Positions 1-7,007 of a DNA stretch of 64,000 bases are shown piece by piece. The stretch comes from an uncultured Oscillospiraceae bacterium (GTDB lineage Bacteria > Bacillota > Clostridia > Oscillospirales > Oscillospiraceae). The translations under genes and the position numbers were made by a program. The stretch lies in contig CANRFT010000002.1 of assembly GCA_947629955.1 (NCBI GenBank), forward strand, positions 33,992 to 97,991, written 5' to 3'. The notes beneath the pieces are model-generated. The model searched no databases and was not told where the DNA came from. It was given only the letters and a program-made list of their open reading frames with translations. How positions within the stretch are numbered: position 1 is the stretch's first letter; every line of letters begins with the position of its first letter.

Positions 1-144
1 GGCTCCCAGGGCCGCCACCTCGTCATCCACAGTGGCAGCGTCGGGAGCCTTCGCCCCGATGAAGTCACGGTACACGTCCTCGTTGGCCGGGCTGGTACCC
101 AGCAGGGCCTCGGTGAAGGTCAGTCTTACGTTGATGGTTTTCAT
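1..144 (-). CDS. Small mobile-element protein, N-terminal part only
   Basis: The gene runs off the left edge; only 48 codons from the start are visible. The start ATG at 144 follows a good GAAAGGAG ribosome binding site. The visible protein begins MKTINVRLTFTEALLGT and is acidic and soluble, with no signal peptide or membrane segment. Openings of this style occur in small proteins of clostridial prophages and integrative elements, but I do not know a function. Its position at the recombinase end of the element, on the strand opposite the recombinase, fits an accessory gene. No catalytic motif can be judged from this fragment. Confidence 0.6.
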   Translation of the reverse strand, partial: MKTINVRLTFTEALLGTSPANEDVYRDFIGAKAPDAATVDDEVAALGA

Positions 145-188
145 AGGTCGCTCTCCTTTCAGATTTGCGCCGCCCTTGGGCGGCTTTT

Positions 189-410
189 TTAATGCGCGGG
201 GGCGGAGGCCGCTCTTGCCTCCTTCTCCGCCAGCCAGCGTTCGTACTTCTCCCGGACGCCGGGCTGCTCCATGTAGGCCGCCGCCGCGTCATAGGCGGCA
301 GACAGCAGCTCGTCGCAGACGTGATCGGGAATCAGCTCCGCGTGGATATGTATCTGGGGTATTCTCGTGACATTGGCATTTTTCACAAAGTTTTCACCCG
401 GCAAACCCAT
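189..410 (-). CDS. Small hypothetical protein of the mobile element
   Basis: A 73-residue protein, soluble and mostly helical by composition, with an Ala/Glu-rich C-terminal half. The start at 410 is supported by AGGAAGGGG placed a few bases upstream. It lies 27 bases downstream of the Cro-like regulator gene on the same strand and 44 bases upstream of the partial gene at the edge, so the three probably form one transcript. An operator copy (437-451) sits just ahead of it. I do not recognise the family; an early-expressed element accessory protein is the likeliest reading. Confidence 0.55.
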   Translation of the reverse strand: MGLPGENFVKNANVTRIPQIHIHAELIPDHVCDELLSAAYDAAAAYMEQPGVREKYERWLAEKEARAASAPAH

Positions 411-436
411 TCACCCCTTCCTGGGCCATTCGCATA

Positions 437-451
437 GTCACTGTGAGTGAC
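437..451. promoter_or_regulatory. Operator copy 1 for the element repressors
   Basis: The 15 bases GTCACTGTGAGTGAC form a perfect inverted repeat of 6-base arms around a 3-base centre. The identical sequence recurs at 663-677. This copy overlaps the stop codon of the Cro-like gene and lies 27 bases ahead of the next gene. Confidence 0.6.
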
Positions 452-644
452 ATTCTTCCTCAAAAAAAAGCTGCTGAATTGATACTCCGTAAAAATCAGC
501 AAGCCTCTTTTTGACGTCGTCGCGGGGCACCCTCTTATTGCACTCATACATACCGAGCGCAGATGAAGAGATGCCAACGGCCGCGGCAACATTGTCCCTA
601 TTCCGTTCTCCACGCAGATCTTTGAGCCTTCTTCCGAGATCCAT
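438..644 (-). CDS. Cro-like HTH (XRE family) regulator
   Basis: A 68-residue single-domain helix-turn-helix protein. The XRE fold covers nearly the whole chain: RRLKDLRGERN as helix 1, AAAVGISSSALGMYE as the turn and recognition helix, and a C-terminal VSIQQLFFEE typical of these repressors. It is divergent from the longer CI-like repressor at 790-1320, and an identical palindromic operator lies at both ends of the gene. This is the classic layout of a lysogeny-type switch, so it probably binds the GTCACT-N3-AGTGAC sites and opposes or tunes the CI-like protein. Which gene the switch favours cannot be read from sequence. Confidence 0.8.
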   Translation of the reverse strand: MDLGRRLKDLRGERNRDNVAAAVGISSSALGMYECNKRVPRDDVKKRLADFYGVSIQQLFFEEECHSQ

Positions 645-662
645 CCGTCTCGCCTCCTTTCT

Positions 663-677
663 GTCACTGTGAGTGAC
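663..677. promoter_or_regulatory. Operator copy 2, at the start of the cro-like transcript
   Basis: Identical 15-base palindrome to 437-451. It begins about 7 bases downstream of the -10 box of the cro-like promoter, covering the predicted transcription start, so a bound repressor would block initiation or clearance. Confidence 0.65.
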
Positions 678-683
678 ATTTTC

Positions 684-712
684 AGAATAACACAGGCATT
701 TGGCGTTGTCAA
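684..712 (-). promoter_or_regulatory. Promoter of the cro-like transcript
   Basis: On the minus strand there is TTGACA (712-707), a 17-base spacer, and TATTCT (689-684), a near-consensus housekeeping promoter. The operator at 663-677 lies immediately downstream. Confidence 0.7.
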
Positions 713-752
713 CACTTTCCGTGACAAAATTTTTTGTAATCCCTTTACATTT

Positions 753-767
753 GTCACATAATGTGAT
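753..767. promoter_or_regulatory. Operator-like site near the CI-like gene start
   Basis: GTCACATAATGTGAT has the same GTCAC...GTGA(C) arms and spacing as the two perfect operators but with altered inner bases. It lies 22 bases ahead of the CI-like start codon, where it could allow autoregulation. Confidence 0.45.
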
Positions 768-789
768 AGATTGGTCTCGGGTGATAGAT

Positions 790-1320
790 ATGAGTAAATT
801 CAGCGATATGCTCGTCTATTTGAGAAAGCGGGACAATATTTCTCAGCAGGAACTCGCAGATAGGATCGGGATGTCCCGGTCTATCGTCGGCATGTATGAA
901 ACCGGAAAGCGTATGCCGAGTTTCGAGGTGTTGGAGGCCATTGCCGATGTCTTCAACGTGGACATCAATTTTCTTTATGGCCATACGGACTCTCGCGAGT
1001 ATTCCCAGATCTATCGCTCCAACCTGGCGGCCATCGTGGAGAATGCCAACCGCGCCGATTTGGAGGCGGCCGGCGTCGATCTCTATGAAGTCGGCCTTAT
1101 CATCGATGGCGCGATCTCCCTGTCCTTTGACCACGCCTGCCATTTAGCCAACCAACTGGGGGAGACCCTGGACTCCATGCTGGGCATAAAAAAGCCCGCC
1201 ATCGAACACGATGACGAGCTTTCTTCTGCTGTTGAAATATTCAAGAAGCTCTCCCCAGATAATCGCTCCAAATTGCTTGAACTGGGTCGCCTCTATTTAG
1301 ACGCGCAGCACAATAGCTGA
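790..1320 (+). CDS. CI-like HTH (XRE family) repressor
   Basis: A 176-residue regulator with an N-terminal XRE helix-turn-helix (residues about 5-62: MLVYLRKRDNISQQELADRIG then SRSIVGMYETGKRMP) and a C-terminal region of about 110 residues without the Ser-Lys protease motif of LexA/CI proteins. It therefore probably responds by another route, such as an antirepressor or an element-encoded protease. ATG at 790 is preferred because the HTH domain starts at once; the open frame extends 30 codons further upstream through the operator region, which is unlikely to be coding. It is divergent from the Cro-like gene and probably maintains the element in its integrated state. Confidence 0.8.
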   Translation: MSKFSDMLVYLRKRDNISQQELADRIGMSRSIVGMYETGKRMPSFEVLEAIADVFNVDINFLYGHTDSREYSQIYRSNLAAIVENANRADLEAAGVDLYEVGLIIDGAISLSFDHACHLANQLGETLDSMLGIKKPAIEHDDELSSAVEIFKKLSPDNRSKLLELGRLYLDAQHNS

Positions 1321-1414
1321 GAAAGCCGACGAAATCATTGAGACTTCCAGCTCCCTCGGCTGTCGCGAGCTGTTCCCTGAACTCGCAGTAGGTATTCAGC
1401 TCGTCCTGATCCAT
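1241..1414 (-). CDS. Possible small protein overlapping the repressor 3' end
   Basis: A 57-codon open frame starting at ATG 1414, preceded by a strong GAGGAGA ribosome binding site at good spacing and ending TGA at 1241-1243. It runs antisense across the last 80 bases of the CI-like gene. The predicted protein begins MDQDELNTYCEFREQL and is soluble. Conserved antisense tail-to-tail overlap occurs in compact elements, but chance cannot be excluded. No family recognised. Confidence 0.4.
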   Translation of the reverse strand: MDQDELNTYCEFREQLATAEGAGSLNDFVGFLSYCAARLNRGDPVQAIWSDYLGRAS

Positions 1415-1539
1415 AGTCTCATCTCCTCGTATGTAGTGCTGCCGGCAGTGTCCACGATTATAGCACTTTTTCTCCCACTGTATATACGAAACGAAAAATT
1501 ATTACTTTCGATTGCATTCGACAACATGGAGGTATTTTT

Positions 1540-1929
1540 ATGAAACGCATTCTTACTCTGGCCCTCACCCTTATCCTGATGTTCACAGCCGGCTGTTCCG
1601 GCGGTGTTCCCGATGGTGTCAGCGACCGCGCCTATGAGCTTGGATGCGCGGCCCTCGAAACGATAGACGACTATATTGCCGGCAAACTGGACGAGGACAC
1701 AACCCAGCAGCGGCTTCGGAGCAACCGCAGAACATTGGAGGCCCACCGGGACACCGAATTGGAGGAACACGGTGATACTCTCATTGGCACTGATGTATGG
1801 AAAGACGATCTCCTTGTTACCCACATCGTGCTGGCCGAGGACGCCATCGGAAACAAAGGAGCAGGCACCGGAACGATGTCTGCCGTCAAGACCCAGCGGT
1901 CTGAAATCGCTGACCTTCTTGGAAAATAG
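1540..1929 (+). CDS. Small lipoprotein of the mobile element
   Basis: A 129-residue exported lipoprotein. It opens with MKRILTLALTLILMFTAGC, a signal peptide ending in a lipobox (FTAGC) that would be lipidated on the Cys. The mature part is acidic and helical, ending in SEIADLLGK. The start ATG follows a GGAGG ribosome binding site eight bases upstream. It lies between the repressor and the serine recombinase on the same strand. Lipoproteins in this position in integrative elements sometimes act in surface exclusion or conjugation, but nothing here identifies a function. A 429-base frame on the other strand here is regarded as a shadow. Confidence 0.7.
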   Translation: MKRILTLALTLILMFTAGCSGGVPDGVSDRAYELGCAALETIDDYIAGKLDEDTTQQRLRSNRRTLEAHRDTELEEHGDTLIGTDVWKDDLLVTHIVLAEDAIGNKGAGTGTMSAVKTQRSEIADLLGK

Positions 1930-2130
1930 ATATACCCTATCGATACGGTATCTATACGGTATGGATAGGGTGTCACGCGCGCATGCGCGCGCGCGACGCG
2001 CTGTATCTGATACTGTATCTGTAACTGTTACTGTACCTGATATAGAGATAGGTTATAGTTTTTTCTTTCTTACGTTGATAAGACCTATCGTAAGTAGTAC
2101 GTTAGAAGAACCGCGCGCGCGAATTTTGAA
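1930..2130. repeat. Repeat-rich spacer ahead of the serine recombinase
   Basis: This 200-base gap has no convincing gene. ATACGGTAT occurs twice (1943-1951 and 1954-1962), nested inside the inverted pair ACCCTATC (1934-1941) and GATAGGGT (1964-1971). An alternating CG tract follows (about 1975-2001). Then come degenerate 12-base repeats of the form CTGTATCTGATA (2001-2045) and a second CG run (2111-2121). It ends in the recombinase ribosome binding site. It may hold the recombinase promoter, accessory binding sites or a transfer-related site. Confidence 0.6.
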
Positions 2131-2143
2131 AGGAGGTGCCAGA

Positions 2144-3685
2144 GTGCCCAGAGCCAGGAAGGGGAGAGGCGAATACTCCGGCGCCGCCGTGATCTACGCC
2201 CGGTACAGCTCCCACAACCAACGGGACGCTTCCATCGAGCAGCAGGTGGAGAAGTGCCAGGACTTCGCAGCACGGAACAATCTCCAAGTGACCGAGATCT
2301 ATTCCGACCGGGCCGTCTCTGGCAAGACTGACCGGCGACCCAATTTCCAACGCATGATGCGGGACAGTGAAAAGCAGAAGTTCCGCTATGTGATCGCCTG
2401 GAAGTCCAACCGCATGGGCCGGAATATGTTGGAGGCAATGATAAACGACGCCCGGCTGACGGAGCAGGGCATCCGCTGCCTCTACGTGGAGGAGGACTTT
2501 GACGATACCGCCGCCGGCCGCTTCGCCCTGCGGAACATGATGAACGTCAACCAGTTTTACAGCGAGAACATGGCCGAGGACATCATGCGGGGCATGATGG
2601 ACAACGCCCGGAAGTGCATGGTCAACAACGGGGGCCTGCCCCTCGGGTATCAGAAGGGGCCGGATGGCCGCTTTGCCATTGAGCCGAAGGGCGCCGAGAT
2701 TGTGCGGGAGATCTATCACCGTGTCCTGGATGGTGAAGCCTTCGTAGACATCGCCGCCGATCTGAATGCCAGGGGCATAAAGACCAGCAGGGGAAAGCCG
2801 TGGAACAAGAGCAGCTTCAACCGCCTGATCACCAACGAGAGATACATCGGCGTCTATGAATTTGCAGGAGTTCGCATTGAGGACGGGGTGCCGCCCATCA
2901 TCGGAAAGGAGTTGTTTTACGCCGTGCAGGAGAAATTGAAGGCAAAGAAAAATCCCCGTGGCAGGCATCGGGAGAACAGCGATTACCTGTTGACCGGGAA
3001 ACTGCATTGTGGCCACTGCGGTGCCTTCATGGTGGGCGTGTCCGGCACCAGCAAAACGTCGGCCAAGCACTATTACTATGAGTGCCAGACCAAACGGCAG
3101 CAGAAGACCTGCCGGAAGAAAGCGGTGCGCCGGGACTGGATCGAGTTCAAGGTGGCCGAGGCTGTCAAGACCTATCTCATGCAGGACAGCGTGATCCAGC
3201 GGCTGCTCGATCGCTATGAGAAGTTCATGGAGCTTCATCGGAAGGACTCTCTGCTACTGTCCTATGAGAGTGACCTGGAAGGGGTAAAGGCGGCCATCAA
3301 GAATGTGATGTCAGCGATTGAACAGGGTATCATCACACCGACCACCAGGGAGCGGCTGCTGGAATTGGAGGCAGAGCAGCGGGAGCTTGAGAGCATGATC
3401 GCCGCGGAGCGGGCCGCCCTCAAAATGGTGCCAAGGAACGAGATAGAATTCTGGCTCAACTCCTTCCGCGAAGGGGATGCCCATGACCGGAAGTATCAGG
3501 AGAAATTGATAAGCTCCTTCGTGCGGGCCATATACTTGTATGATGACCACATGAAGCTGGTCTGCAACTATACCGGCAAAGACGAGGATATTACCATATC
3601 GTTCGAGGAGATAGATGGCATTGAGGAAGAGGGTGCCCCGGTAGTTCGTATAGACTCTTCTCAGGTCCACCAAAAACTCCCTTGA
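2144..3685 (+). CDS. Large serine recombinase (site-specific integrase)
   Basis: A 513-residue large serine integrase that would cut and rejoin attP and attB sites to insert or excise the element. The catalytic resolvase domain begins at once with VIYARYSSHNQRDASIEQQ, the nucleophile being Ser22 after Arg20. The recombinase domain follows (about 160-260), with a helix-turn-helix-like stretch RGIKTSRGKPWNKSS. Then comes a zinc ribbon with Cys at CGHCG (about 289-292) and ECQTKRQQKTC (about 314-322), and a coiled coil (about 360-430). The start is GTG at 2144, chosen for the AAGGAGG site just upstream; the frame stays open far upstream, but that part is the repeat region. The gene is last in the element, next to the presumed attachment junction. 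Confidence 0.93.
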   Translation: MPRARKGRGEYSGAAVIYARYSSHNQRDASIEQQVEKCQDFAARNNLQVTEIYSDRAVSGKTDRRPNFQRMMRDSEKQKFRYVIAWKSNRMGRNMLEAMINDARLTEQGIRCLYVEEDFDDTAAGRFALRNMMNVNQFYSENMAEDIMRGMMDNARKCMVNNGGLPLGYQKGPDGRFAIEPKGAEIVREIYHRVLDGEAFVDIAADLNARGIKTSRGKPWNKSSFNRLITNERYIGVYEFAGVRIEDGVPPIIGKELFYAVQEKLKAKKNPRGRHRENSDYLLTGKLHCGHCGAFMVGVSGTSKTSAKHYYYECQTKRQQKTCRKKAVRRDWIEFKVAEAVKTYLMQDSVIQRLLDRYEKFMELHRKDSLLLSYESDLEGVKAAIKNVMSAIEQGIITPTTRERLLELEAEQRELESMIAAERAALKMVPRNEIEFWLNSFREGDAHDRKYQEKLISSFVRAIYLYDDHMKLVCNYTGKDEDITISFEEIDGIEEEGAPVVRIDSSQVHQKLP

Positions 3686-3708
3686 TTCTGTTAAATCAAG
3701 GGAGTTTT
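3673..3708 (+). terminator. Terminator of the serine recombinase
   Basis: A perfect 13-base stem AAAACTCCCTTGA / TCAAGGGAGTTTT with a 10-base loop. The left arm contains the last codons and stop codon of the recombinase gene. Confidence 0.8.
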
Positions 3709-3772
3709 CGTGTTATTTGGTGTAGAAAAGTTGAAAATTTAATATTGGTAGATATTTGGCCGAACATAGTAC

Positions 3773-3964
3773 TCCTATCAAAACATCATCGACAAGCACA
3801 TCGTTCTGGCCCTGGGCGCGATCCAGCTTCAGAAACTGACGCCCCAGCAGATCCAGAGGTATTACACAGAGAAGATGGACAGCGGGCCGACTACCGAAAA
3901 AGGAAGCGGCCCGCTTAAAACGGACAAGGTGCAGTCCCGAAAGACTGCACCTTGCCGTACATAG
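3773..3964 (+). pseudogene. Fragment of a tyrosine integrase
   Basis: In frame with the TAG at 3962, codons from about 3773 read YQNIIDKHIVLALGAIQ followed by LQKLTPQQIQRYYTEKM. This is the core-binding (SAM-like) domain signature of Tn916/phage-type tyrosine integrases. The N-terminal arm is missing, with an in-frame stop just upstream, and the catalytic domain is absent after about 40 residues. The rest of the frame is unrelated and contains two hairpins: AGCGGGCC/GGCCCGCT (3881-3915) and a perfect 10-base stem AAGGTGCAGT/ACTGCACCTT (3926-3953). It is a relic, either of an older element or of the gene into which the serine-recombinase element inserted. The junction must lie between 3709 and about 3780. 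Confidence 0.75.
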
Positions 3965-3985
3965 TAAATACTTTTTTACAGAGTT

Positions 3986-4013
3986 GGCCCGAACTCCTTC
4001 GGGGCTTCTTTTT
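3986..4013 (+). terminator. Plus-strand terminator before rpsR
   Basis: CCCGAA-CTCC-TTCGGG stem (3988-4003) followed by a T-rich run (4006-4013). It points rightward, so it would end transcription coming from the relic integrase side rather than from rpsR. Confidence 0.6.
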
Positions 4014-4018
4014 ACCTG

Positions 4019-4261
4019 TTAGTCCGTCACGTAGGGCAGCAGGGCGACCTGACGGGCGCGCTTGATGGCGTCGGTCAGCTGGCGCTGATGCATGGCGCAG
4101 GTGCCGGTAGTGCGGCGGGGCAGGATCTTGGACCGCTCGGACAGGTACCGCTTCAGCTTGGCGGCGTCCTTATAGTCGATATGCTCCACCTTGTCCACGC
4201 AGAAGGCGCATACCTTGCGGCGCTTGCGATTGGGACGGGGCTTGGCGTTATCCATAGCCAT
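4019..4261 (-). CDS. rpsR: 30S ribosomal protein bS18
   Basis: An 80-residue protein matching bS18 along its full length: [21 protein letters not shown], then [20 protein letters not shown] and a C-terminal [12 protein letters not shown]. The two Cys residues in CAFC plus the later Cys make this the zinc-binding form. It pairs with bS6 on the platform of the small subunit. It is the last gene of the rpsF-ssb-rpsR operon, 32 bases after ssb, an order conserved across Firmicutes. Confidence 0.98.
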   Translation of the reverse strand: MAMDNAKPRPNRKRRKVCAFCVDKVEHIDYKDAAKLKRYLSERSKILPRRTTGTCAMHQRQLTDAIKRARQVALLPYVTD

Positions 4262-4293
4262 TTGGCAGACCTCCTTATTCGTTGATGGGGTGC

Positions 4294-4797
4294 TCAGAAG
4301 GGCAGCTCGCCGTCGTCATCGGCCAACTCGGAGAACTGGTCGTCGCCGGACGGGATGCCGTAGTCGGCGGGGGCGGGAGCGCGGCTGTAGTCGCTGCGGT
4401 CGCGGTTCCCGCCGCCGTAGTTGCTGTTCCCGTAGCCGCTGTTGCCGTAATTTCCGCCGCCGTTGTCGTTCTCCCGGCGGGAGTCGGCAAAATAGATGTT
4501 GTCGGCCACCACTTCGGCGCTGGTGCGGCGGTTGCCGTCCTTGTCGGTCCAGTCCCGCATCTGCAGGCGGCCCTCCACCACGGCCAGACGGCCCTTGGCG
4601 AGGAATTTGGACGCGAACTCGGCGGTGCCCCGCCAAGCTACCACGTCGATCCAGTCGGTGGCGCGCTCGCCGGTGTTCTTGTCCCGGAAGTCCCGGTCCA
4701 CCGCCAGGCGGAAGGTAGCGACCGGCGTACCGGTCTGGGTGTGGCGCAGCTCGGGGTCACGGGCCAGCCGGCCCATGATGATGATTCGGTTCAGCAT
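4294..4797 (-). CDS. ssb: Single-stranded DNA-binding protein
   Basis: A 167-residue SSB. The N-terminal OB-fold (residues 1-105) opens [21 protein letters not shown] and contains the usual FRLAVDRDF and [12 protein letters not shown] stretches. A Gly/Asn/Tyr-rich flexible linker (about 110-145) leads to the conserved acidic tip DDGELPF, which recruits replication and repair partners. Sandwiched between rpsF (11 bases upstream) and rpsR, so expressed with them from the promoter at 5194-5221. Confidence 0.97.
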   Translation of the reverse strand: MLNRIIIMGRLARDPELRHTQTGTPVATFRLAVDRDFRDKNTGERATDWIDVVAWRGTAEFASKFLAKGRLAVVEGRLQMRDWTDKDGNRRTSAEVVADNIYFADSRRENDNGGGNYGNSGYGNSNYGGGNRDRSDYSRAPAPADYGIPSGDDQFSELADDDGELPF

Positions 4798-4808
4798 GAT
4801 GCTCCTCC

Positions 4809-5105
4809 TTACTCGTCCTTGCTGACGATGATGGAGCGCATGACGTTGGGATTGATCCGCATCAGACGGTCCAGCTCAGCGGGGAACGCGGGGTCGGCGG
4901 AGAAGGTCATCAGGACGTAGTAGCCCTCATCCAGATCGTTGATGAGATAGGCCAGCTTGCGCTTGCCCCACTCGTCCACCTCCGTCACGGTGCCGTGGCC
5001 CTCGGCCAGCTCCTTGAAGCGGGCCACCACAGCGGCGGTCTCTTCCTCGCCCAGGTTCGGGTCGATGATATAGAGCACCTCGTAATTGCCGGAAAGTTTT
5101 GCCAT
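4809..5105 (-). CDS. rpsF: 30S ribosomal protein bS6
   Basis: A 98-residue protein with the bS6 fold: MAKLSGNYEVLYIIDPNLGEEE at the N-terminus, then EVDEWGKRKLAYLINDLDEGYY in the middle and RLMRINPNVMRSIIV at the end. It binds the 16S rRNA central domain with bS18. First gene of the operon; the ribosome binding site AAGGAGG lies just upstream, inside a leader that carries a strong hairpin (5134-5154). Confidence 0.97.
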   Translation of the reverse strand: MAKLSGNYEVLYIIDPNLGEEETAAVVARFKELAEGHGTVTEVDEWGKRKLAYLINDLDEGYYVLMTFSADPAFPAELDRLMRINPNVMRSIIVSKDE

Positions 5106-5133
5106 TGTGTTTGCACCTCCTTATGGTCTTGTG

Positions 5134-5154
5134 GCCTCCGGTCTCGCCGGAGGC
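5134..5154 (-). promoter_or_regulatory. Hairpin in the rpsF leader
   Basis: A perfect 8-base stem GCCTCCGG/CCGGAGGC in the 80-base leader between promoter and rpsF. The S6:S18 complex is known to bind its own leader in many bacteria through a bulged CCG element. This hairpin is a candidate for that role, but I cannot confirm the bulge geometry. Confidence 0.4.
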
Positions 5155-5193
5155 AAGGATGTTGTCCGCCCGCAAACGGGGGCAGACTAAATC

Positions 5194-5221
5194 ATTATAC
5201 CGGTTTTTGAGCGGTTGTCAA
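5194..5221 (-). promoter_or_regulatory. Promoter of rpsF-ssb-rpsR
   Basis: Minus-strand TTGACA (5221-5216), 16-base spacer and TATAAT (5199-5194), a consensus housekeeping promoter. Confidence 0.8.
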
Positions 5222-5256
5222 GGGCTTGGGGGAGATTTTTTGGAGAAAAACCGATG

Positions 5257-5288
5257 AAAAGGCCCTCCGACGCGCCGCCGGAGGGCCC
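5257..5288 (-). terminator. Terminator of asnS
   Basis: On the minus strand, GGGCCCTCCG with its partner CGGAGGGCC and a short GC loop, followed by TTTT, a few bases after the asnS stop. Confidence 0.8.
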
Positions 5289-5298
5289 TCTTGTTCCA

Positions 5299-6693
5299 TC
5301 AGAACTCCGCGTTGCCCACGGTGCGCGGGTGCAGCTCCACGTCCCGGATATTGCTGATGCCGGTGAGGTACATTACCATCCGCTCGAAGCCCAGGCCGAA
5401 GCCCGCGTGGCGGCAGGAGCCGTACCGCCGCAGGTCCAGATACCACCAGTAGTCCTCTTTTTTCAGGCCCAGCTCGGCCATGCGGGCCTCCAGCACGTCG
5501 ATGCGCTCCTCGCGCTGGGAGCCGCCGATGATCTCCCCGATGCCGGGGACCAGGCAGTCGGCGGCGGCCACGGTCTTCCCGTCGTCGTTGAGGCGCATAT
5601 AGAACGCCTTGATGTCCTTGGGGTAGTCGGTGACGAACACCGGCTTTTTGAACACCTGCTCGGTGAGATACCGCTCGTGCTCTGTCTGGAGGTCGGTGCC
5701 CCAGTCCACCTTGTAGTCGAACTTGTCGTTGTTCTTCTTCAAAATCTCCACGGCCTCGGTGTAGCTCACCCGGCCGAAGTCGGAGGAGGCCACGTGCTCC
5801 AGCCGCTCTTTCAGCCCCTTGTCCACGAAGGAGTTGAAGAAATTGATCTCGTCGGGGCACCTGTCCAGCACCGTGCGGATGATATGCTTGATCATGGCCT
5901 CGGCCACGTCCATGTCGCCCTTCAGATCGCAGAAGGCCATCTCCGGCTCGATCATCCAGAACTCGGCGGCGTGGCGCTGGGTGTTGGAATTCTCCGCCCG
6001 GAAGGTGGGGCCGAAGGTGTACACGTCGCCGAAGGCCATGGCGAAGTTTTCGGCGTTCAGCTGGCCGGACACGGTCAGGTTGGCCCGCTTGCCGAAGAAG
6101 TCCCTGGACCAGTCCACCGTCCCGTCGGGCAGGCGGGGCGGGTCATTCACGTCCAGGGTGGTCACCTGGAACATCTCGCCGGCGCCCTCGCAGTCGGAGC
6201 CGGTGATGATGGGGGTGTGGATGTAGACGAACCCCCGGTCCTGGAAGAAGCAGTGGATGGCGTGGGCGGCCACCGAGCGCACCCGGAAGGCGGCGGAGAA
6301 CAGGTTGGTCCGGGGCCTCAGGTGCTGGATGGTCCGCAAAAACTCCACGCTGTGGCGCTTTTTCTGGAGGGGATAGTCCGGGGCGGACACGCCCTCCACC
6401 TGGATGGAGGCGGCCTTGATCTCCAGGGGCTGTTTGGCCTCCGGGGTCAGGACCACGGTGCCCTCCACGATGAGGGCGGCCCCCACGTTCTGCCCGGCGA
6501 TCTCCTTGTAGTTGTCCAGCACGTTGGCGTCCATGACCACCTGGAGGTTTTTGAAGCAGGAGCCGTCGTTCAGCTCGATGAAGCCGAAGGTCTTCATGTC
6601 CCGGATGGTCCGGGCCCAGCCCATGACGGTGACGGTCTGCCCGCCCAGCCGTTCCCGGTCGGCAAAGACGGAGGCGATGGTGACACGATCCAT
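5299..6693 (-). CDS. asnS: Asparaginyl-tRNA synthetase
   Basis: A 464-residue class II synthetase that charges tRNA-Asn. An N-terminal OB-fold anticodon-binding domain (about 15-100, [20 protein letters not shown]) is followed by the class II core, with motif 2 in the [20 protein letters not shown] region and motif 3 near the end ([19 protein letters not shown]). The AENSNT and AEFWMIEPE features separate AsnRS from AspRS. It is monocistronic, with its own promoter about 35 bases upstream; the short leader leaves no room for a T-box. Confidence 0.97.
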   Translation of the reverse strand: MDRVTIASVFADRERLGGQTVTVMGWARTIRDMKTFGFIELNDGSCFKNLQVVMDANVLDNYKEIAGQNVGAALIVEGTVVLTPEAKQPLEIKAASIQVEGVSAPDYPLQKKRHSVEFLRTIQHLRPRTNLFSAAFRVRSVAAHAIHCFFQDRGFVYIHTPIITGSDCEGAGEMFQVTTLDVNDPPRLPDGTVDWSRDFFGKRANLTVSGQLNAENFAMAFGDVYTFGPTFRAENSNTQRHAAEFWMIEPEMAFCDLKGDMDVAEAMIKHIIRTVLDRCPDEINFFNSFVDKGLKERLEHVASSDFGRVSYTEAVEILKKNNDKFDYKVDWGTDLQTEHERYLTEQVFKKPVFVTDYPKDIKAFYMRLNDDGKTVAAADCLVPGIGEIIGGSQREERIDVLEARMAELGLKKEDYWWYLDLRRYGSCRHAGFGLGFERMVMYLTGISNIRDVELHPRTVGNAEF

Positions 6694-6727
6694 AGTTTTC
6701 CCTCAATTCGTAGGTTTGGTTATGGAT

Positions 6728-6755
6728 AGTATATCACCTTTCCGCCGTTTTGCAA
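6728..6755 (-). promoter_or_regulatory. Promoter of asnS
   Basis: Minus-strand TTGCAA (6755-6750), 16-base spacer, TATACT (6733-6728). Confidence 0.6.
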
Positions 6756-6899
6756 GGGAAAGGCGCGAAATTCTCGCCGCCTGAGCGGGTTTGCGTTTTT
6801 CCCCGCGGAAACGCCGCGCGGGCAGCCGTCATGAACGGATCCCTTTGGGAAGAAACGAAATATGCGGGAAAATCCTGCGGGGAAATGGCGCCCCTGGCC

Positions 6900-6928
6900 T
6901 TGATTTCCAGAAGATGCTGTGCTATACT
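6900..6928 (+). promoter_or_regulatory. Promoter of the SLH/WG-repeat protein
   Basis: TTGATT (6900-6905), 17-base spacer, TATACT (6923-6928). The same hexamers and spacing precede the other SLH gene with GTGTAC motifs (43356-43384). Confidence 0.65.
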
Positions 6929-6942
6929 GTAAAGTCATAAAG

Positions 6943-6979
6943 GGGCTTTCAAAATGTGTACTTTATCAAAAGCCCTCGC
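6943..6979 (+). promoter_or_regulatory. GTGTAC motif in a leader hairpin
   Basis: The leader carries TCAAAATGTGTACTTTATC (about 6949-6967), flanked by GGGCTTT and AAAGCCC arms that can form a stem. Related GTGTAC-centred motifs recur at 43409-43661 ahead of another SLH gene. It lies about 20 bases downstream of the -10 box, so it could be an operator blocking elongation or an RNA element. Confidence 0.5.
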
Positions 6980-7007
6980 TGTTTGAGACAAGGAGGAAGC
7001 AAAAGAC

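Noticed and set aside
1975..2001. Alternating CG tract as a CRISPR or tandem-repeat array
   Set aside because: It is a simple dinucleotide run without spacers; no cas genes are present in the window.
1676..2143. N-terminal extension of the serine recombinase to 1676
   Set aside because: It would overlap the lipoprotein gene and translate the repeat array; the resolvase domain starts right after the GTG at 2144, which has an AAGGAGG site.
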